From Bacillota bacterium (GTDB lineage Bacteria > Bacillota_C > Negativicutes > JAEYSJ01), in contig JAEYSJ010000390.1 in assembly GCA_023434855.1 (NCBI GenBank), forward strand, positions 1 to 5,032: a DNA stretch of 5,032 bases. Direction: 5' to 3'. The notes below the pieces were generated by a model that had not been told where the DNA came from, searched no databases, and was given only the letters and a program-made list of their open reading frames with translations. The position numbers were made by a program, and so were the translations under genes. Shown in pieces: positions 4,050 through 5,032 of the stretch; position 1 is the first letter of the stretch; the number at the start of each line of letters is the position of its first letter.

Positions 4050-4130
4050 GGTTACTGGGTTACTGTACCCTAAAATTGCCCTCAAACCCTTATAGAATCT
4101 AGCTTTTTGCGGTAACCCCTCAAAGGTTAC
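4050..4130. repeat. Right iteron cluster (four GGTTAC/GTAACC plus one decayed)
   Basis: The tandem GGTTACTGGGTTAC at 4050-4063 is the exact inverse of 3930-3943 (14 bp), so the AT-rich core is framed by inverted arms. It continues into TGTACCC (4064-4070), a copy that has lost one A. GTAACC (4112-4117) and GGTTAC (4125-4130) form another inverted pair with a 7-nt gap, ending two bases before the helicase stop codon. Confidence 0.85.
4081..4107 (+). repeat. Direct repeat, copy 2 (27 bp)
   Basis: Partner of the repeat at 3894-3920, with three mismatches and the same first 14 bases. It lies in the right flank of the putative origin, just before the GTAACC at 4112. Confidence 0.85.
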
Positions 4131-4132
4131 TC

Positions 4133-5032
4133 TTAGTGAAATGGAAGCTCTTCCTGACCGTTTTCAGCCTGATCTACCTTAACAAATCCATCTTTGTCCG
4201 CATCATCATTCAATTTGAGGAATACACAGCGTACTTTGTTTCCTTTGAAACTCTTGATTTTATCCATCTTTTTACCGCTGCTTTCTGCCTGTATCAGATC
4301 TTTCCGGTTCGCCCATGACAGAAAAGAGGTTCTTGAAAATCCTCCCTCTTTACATAGAGCAGTAAACGCTGTCGTGTAAATAATGGCGTACCCATTTTCG
4401 ATTACGCCCCACTTTTCTATGTTCTCATTCTGAATGTCAAACCGCGCAGGGTTCATGGCGACCTTGTCCAGGATAAACTGATAGCAGCGTTCATTATCGG
4501 AAAGCTCGTTCCGGTCTACCAGGACCTCTTTAGCTTCCTCCAGACTGATATACTGCCCATCCTTAAATAGATAATCCGTGGCGATTTTGTCAGCCGTAAG
4601 GACGATTGAGAGAGACAGGCTTTGCTTCTGCATCTTTTCATCATCAGCCAGTTTACTAGCAAATTCCTGTTGAATCTCCCTGATCTTTTCAGTTCCCAGT
4701 TCCTTTATAACCTCAACAAACTCACGGCCGGCATGACCATAATTTCTCTTAACCAGTTCCGCTGTGCTGCCAGGGTTTTCAAAAACACGCTCTCCGCACT
4801 CTATTTCAAGAATACGGTTGATTGCTCCACCCTGGGTCACATAGGAACTTAAAGGACGCTCTCCATTTGTCAGAATACAGTTCTTCCAATGATTCTCACG
4901 GTTCAACCCCAATTCCTTGTTAGAACGGGTTTTCCCCTTGCCAGAACAAAGATCGTAGACCAATCCCTCAAAGTTGTCCTCGATCTTCCGATTCTTTTTA
5001 CTGGAATCGTCCAGGATCAGAGGAAGATTGTT
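4133..5032 (-). CDS. DUF927-type phage replicative helicase/primase, C-terminal part (5' end beyond window)
   Basis: 299 codons are visible; the frame is open to the window edge, so the N-terminal part, with the Walker A motif and any primase domain, lies outside. A TTG at 4963 is inside the conserved domain and is not the start. Residues 3-9 of the visible part (LPLILDD) look like Walker B; GLVYDLCSGKGKTRSN (about 23-38) and CILTNGERPL (about 52-61) match the DUF927 helicase core, the latter fitting a sensor position; RNYGHAGREFVEVI (about 96-109) is also typical. The last 100 residues resemble a winged-helix tail ending in NGQEELPFH. DUF927 proteins are AAA+/SF3-like helicases, often fused to a primase, which open and copy phage or island origins. 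The iteron region directly downstream is its probable site of action. The family assignment is from remembered motif pattern. Confidence 0.85.
   Translation of the reverse strand, partial: NNLPLILDDSSKKNRKIEDNFEGLVYDLCSGKGKTRSNKELGLNRENHWKNCILTNGERPLSSYVTQGGAINRILEIECGERVFENPGSTAELVKRNYGHAGREFVEVIKELGTEKIREIQQEFASKLADDEKMQKQSLSLSIVLTADKIATDYLFKDGQYISLEEAKEVLVDRNELSDNERCYQFILDKVAMNPARFDIQNENIEKWGVIENGYAIIYTTAFTALCKEGGFSRTSFLSWANRKDLIQAESSGKKMDKIKSFKGNKVRCVFLKLNDDADKDGFVKVDQAENGQEELPFH

Larger units (their letters stand above)
3840..4130. other. Putative replication origin: iterons flanking an AT-rich core
   Basis: This 291-bp stretch without genes holds ten perfect GGTTAC/GTAACC hexamers: at 3841, 3855, 3862, 3886, 3930, 3938, 4050, 4058, 4112 and 4125 (first base of each). 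I saw none elsewhere in the window. Chance would give about 0.14 per 290 bp. Six lie left and four right of a 105-bp core of about 79% AT (3971-4049 about 85%). The region follows directly after a DUF927 helicase/primase gene. In staphylococcal pathogenicity islands, the Rep helicase-primase uses an origin just 3' of rep, built of short iterons on both sides of an AT-rich melting region; this is the same plan. The alternative is a cluster of operators for a repressor. The function is inferred. Confidence 0.6.

Noticed and set aside
3840..4130. CRISPR array or tandem phage repeat
   Set aside because: The repeats are 6-14 bp, in both orientations and unevenly spaced, without equal-length spacers.
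3840..4130. Phage attachment site
   Set aside because: No integrase gene, tRNA end or core-type duplicated site is seen nearby; the neighbours are replication genes.

Overview
The window looks like the replication-to-late-switch segment of a prophage or phage from a low-GC Gram-positive host, most likely a gut clostridium of the Lachnospiraceae type. The grounds are strong GGAGG-type ribosome binding sites, TTG starts, AT-rich DNA, very tight packing of small genes, and recognisable phage families. All supported genes lie on the minus strand, so the order of transcription runs from the right end to the left end. The host call is inference from style and was not tested by comparison.

Right part (5032-3829): the C-terminal 299 residues of a DUF927-type replicative helicase/primase are followed by a 304-bp gene-free stretch. 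That stretch has ten perfect copies of GGTTAC/GTAACC in two clusters around a core of about 79% AT. This iteron / AT-rich / iteron layout directly 3' of a replicase gene is the best candidate for a replication origin, and resembles what is known for staphylococcal pathogenicity islands.

Middle (3828-1773): a helical protein of unknown function (183 aa) overlaps a 53-aa zinc-finger protein. A 63-bp gap follows, almost filled by a nested palindromic element that buries a strong Shine-Dalgarno and may encode a 14-aa leader peptide. Then comes a 429-aa cytosine-5 DNA methyltransferase whose conserved motifs are circularly permuted: it begins at motif IV and ends with motifs I-II-III. No restriction endonuclease gene accompanies it.

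Left-middle (1740-1045): an AT-rich gene for a 193-aa membrane-anchored coiled-coil protein has its own consensus promoter and its own intrinsic terminator. This is a 'moron'-style cargo cassette, possibly a superinfection-exclusion or defence gene.

Left part (1026-1): three small proteins (62, 65 and 58 aa; the last a zinc ribbon) are followed by a truncated DUF1492-like protein with a sigma-70 region-4-like helix-turn-helix. In related phages this type of protein sits at the end of the early region, just before the packaging genes, and is thought to control late transcription. The terminator of the cargo cassette lies directly against the ribosome binding site of the first of these genes, so the path from early operon to late regulator seems to depend on read-through.

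The most notable points are the permuted methyltransferase, the iteron-bearing putative origin, and the nested palindrome/leader ORF in front of the methyltransferase.
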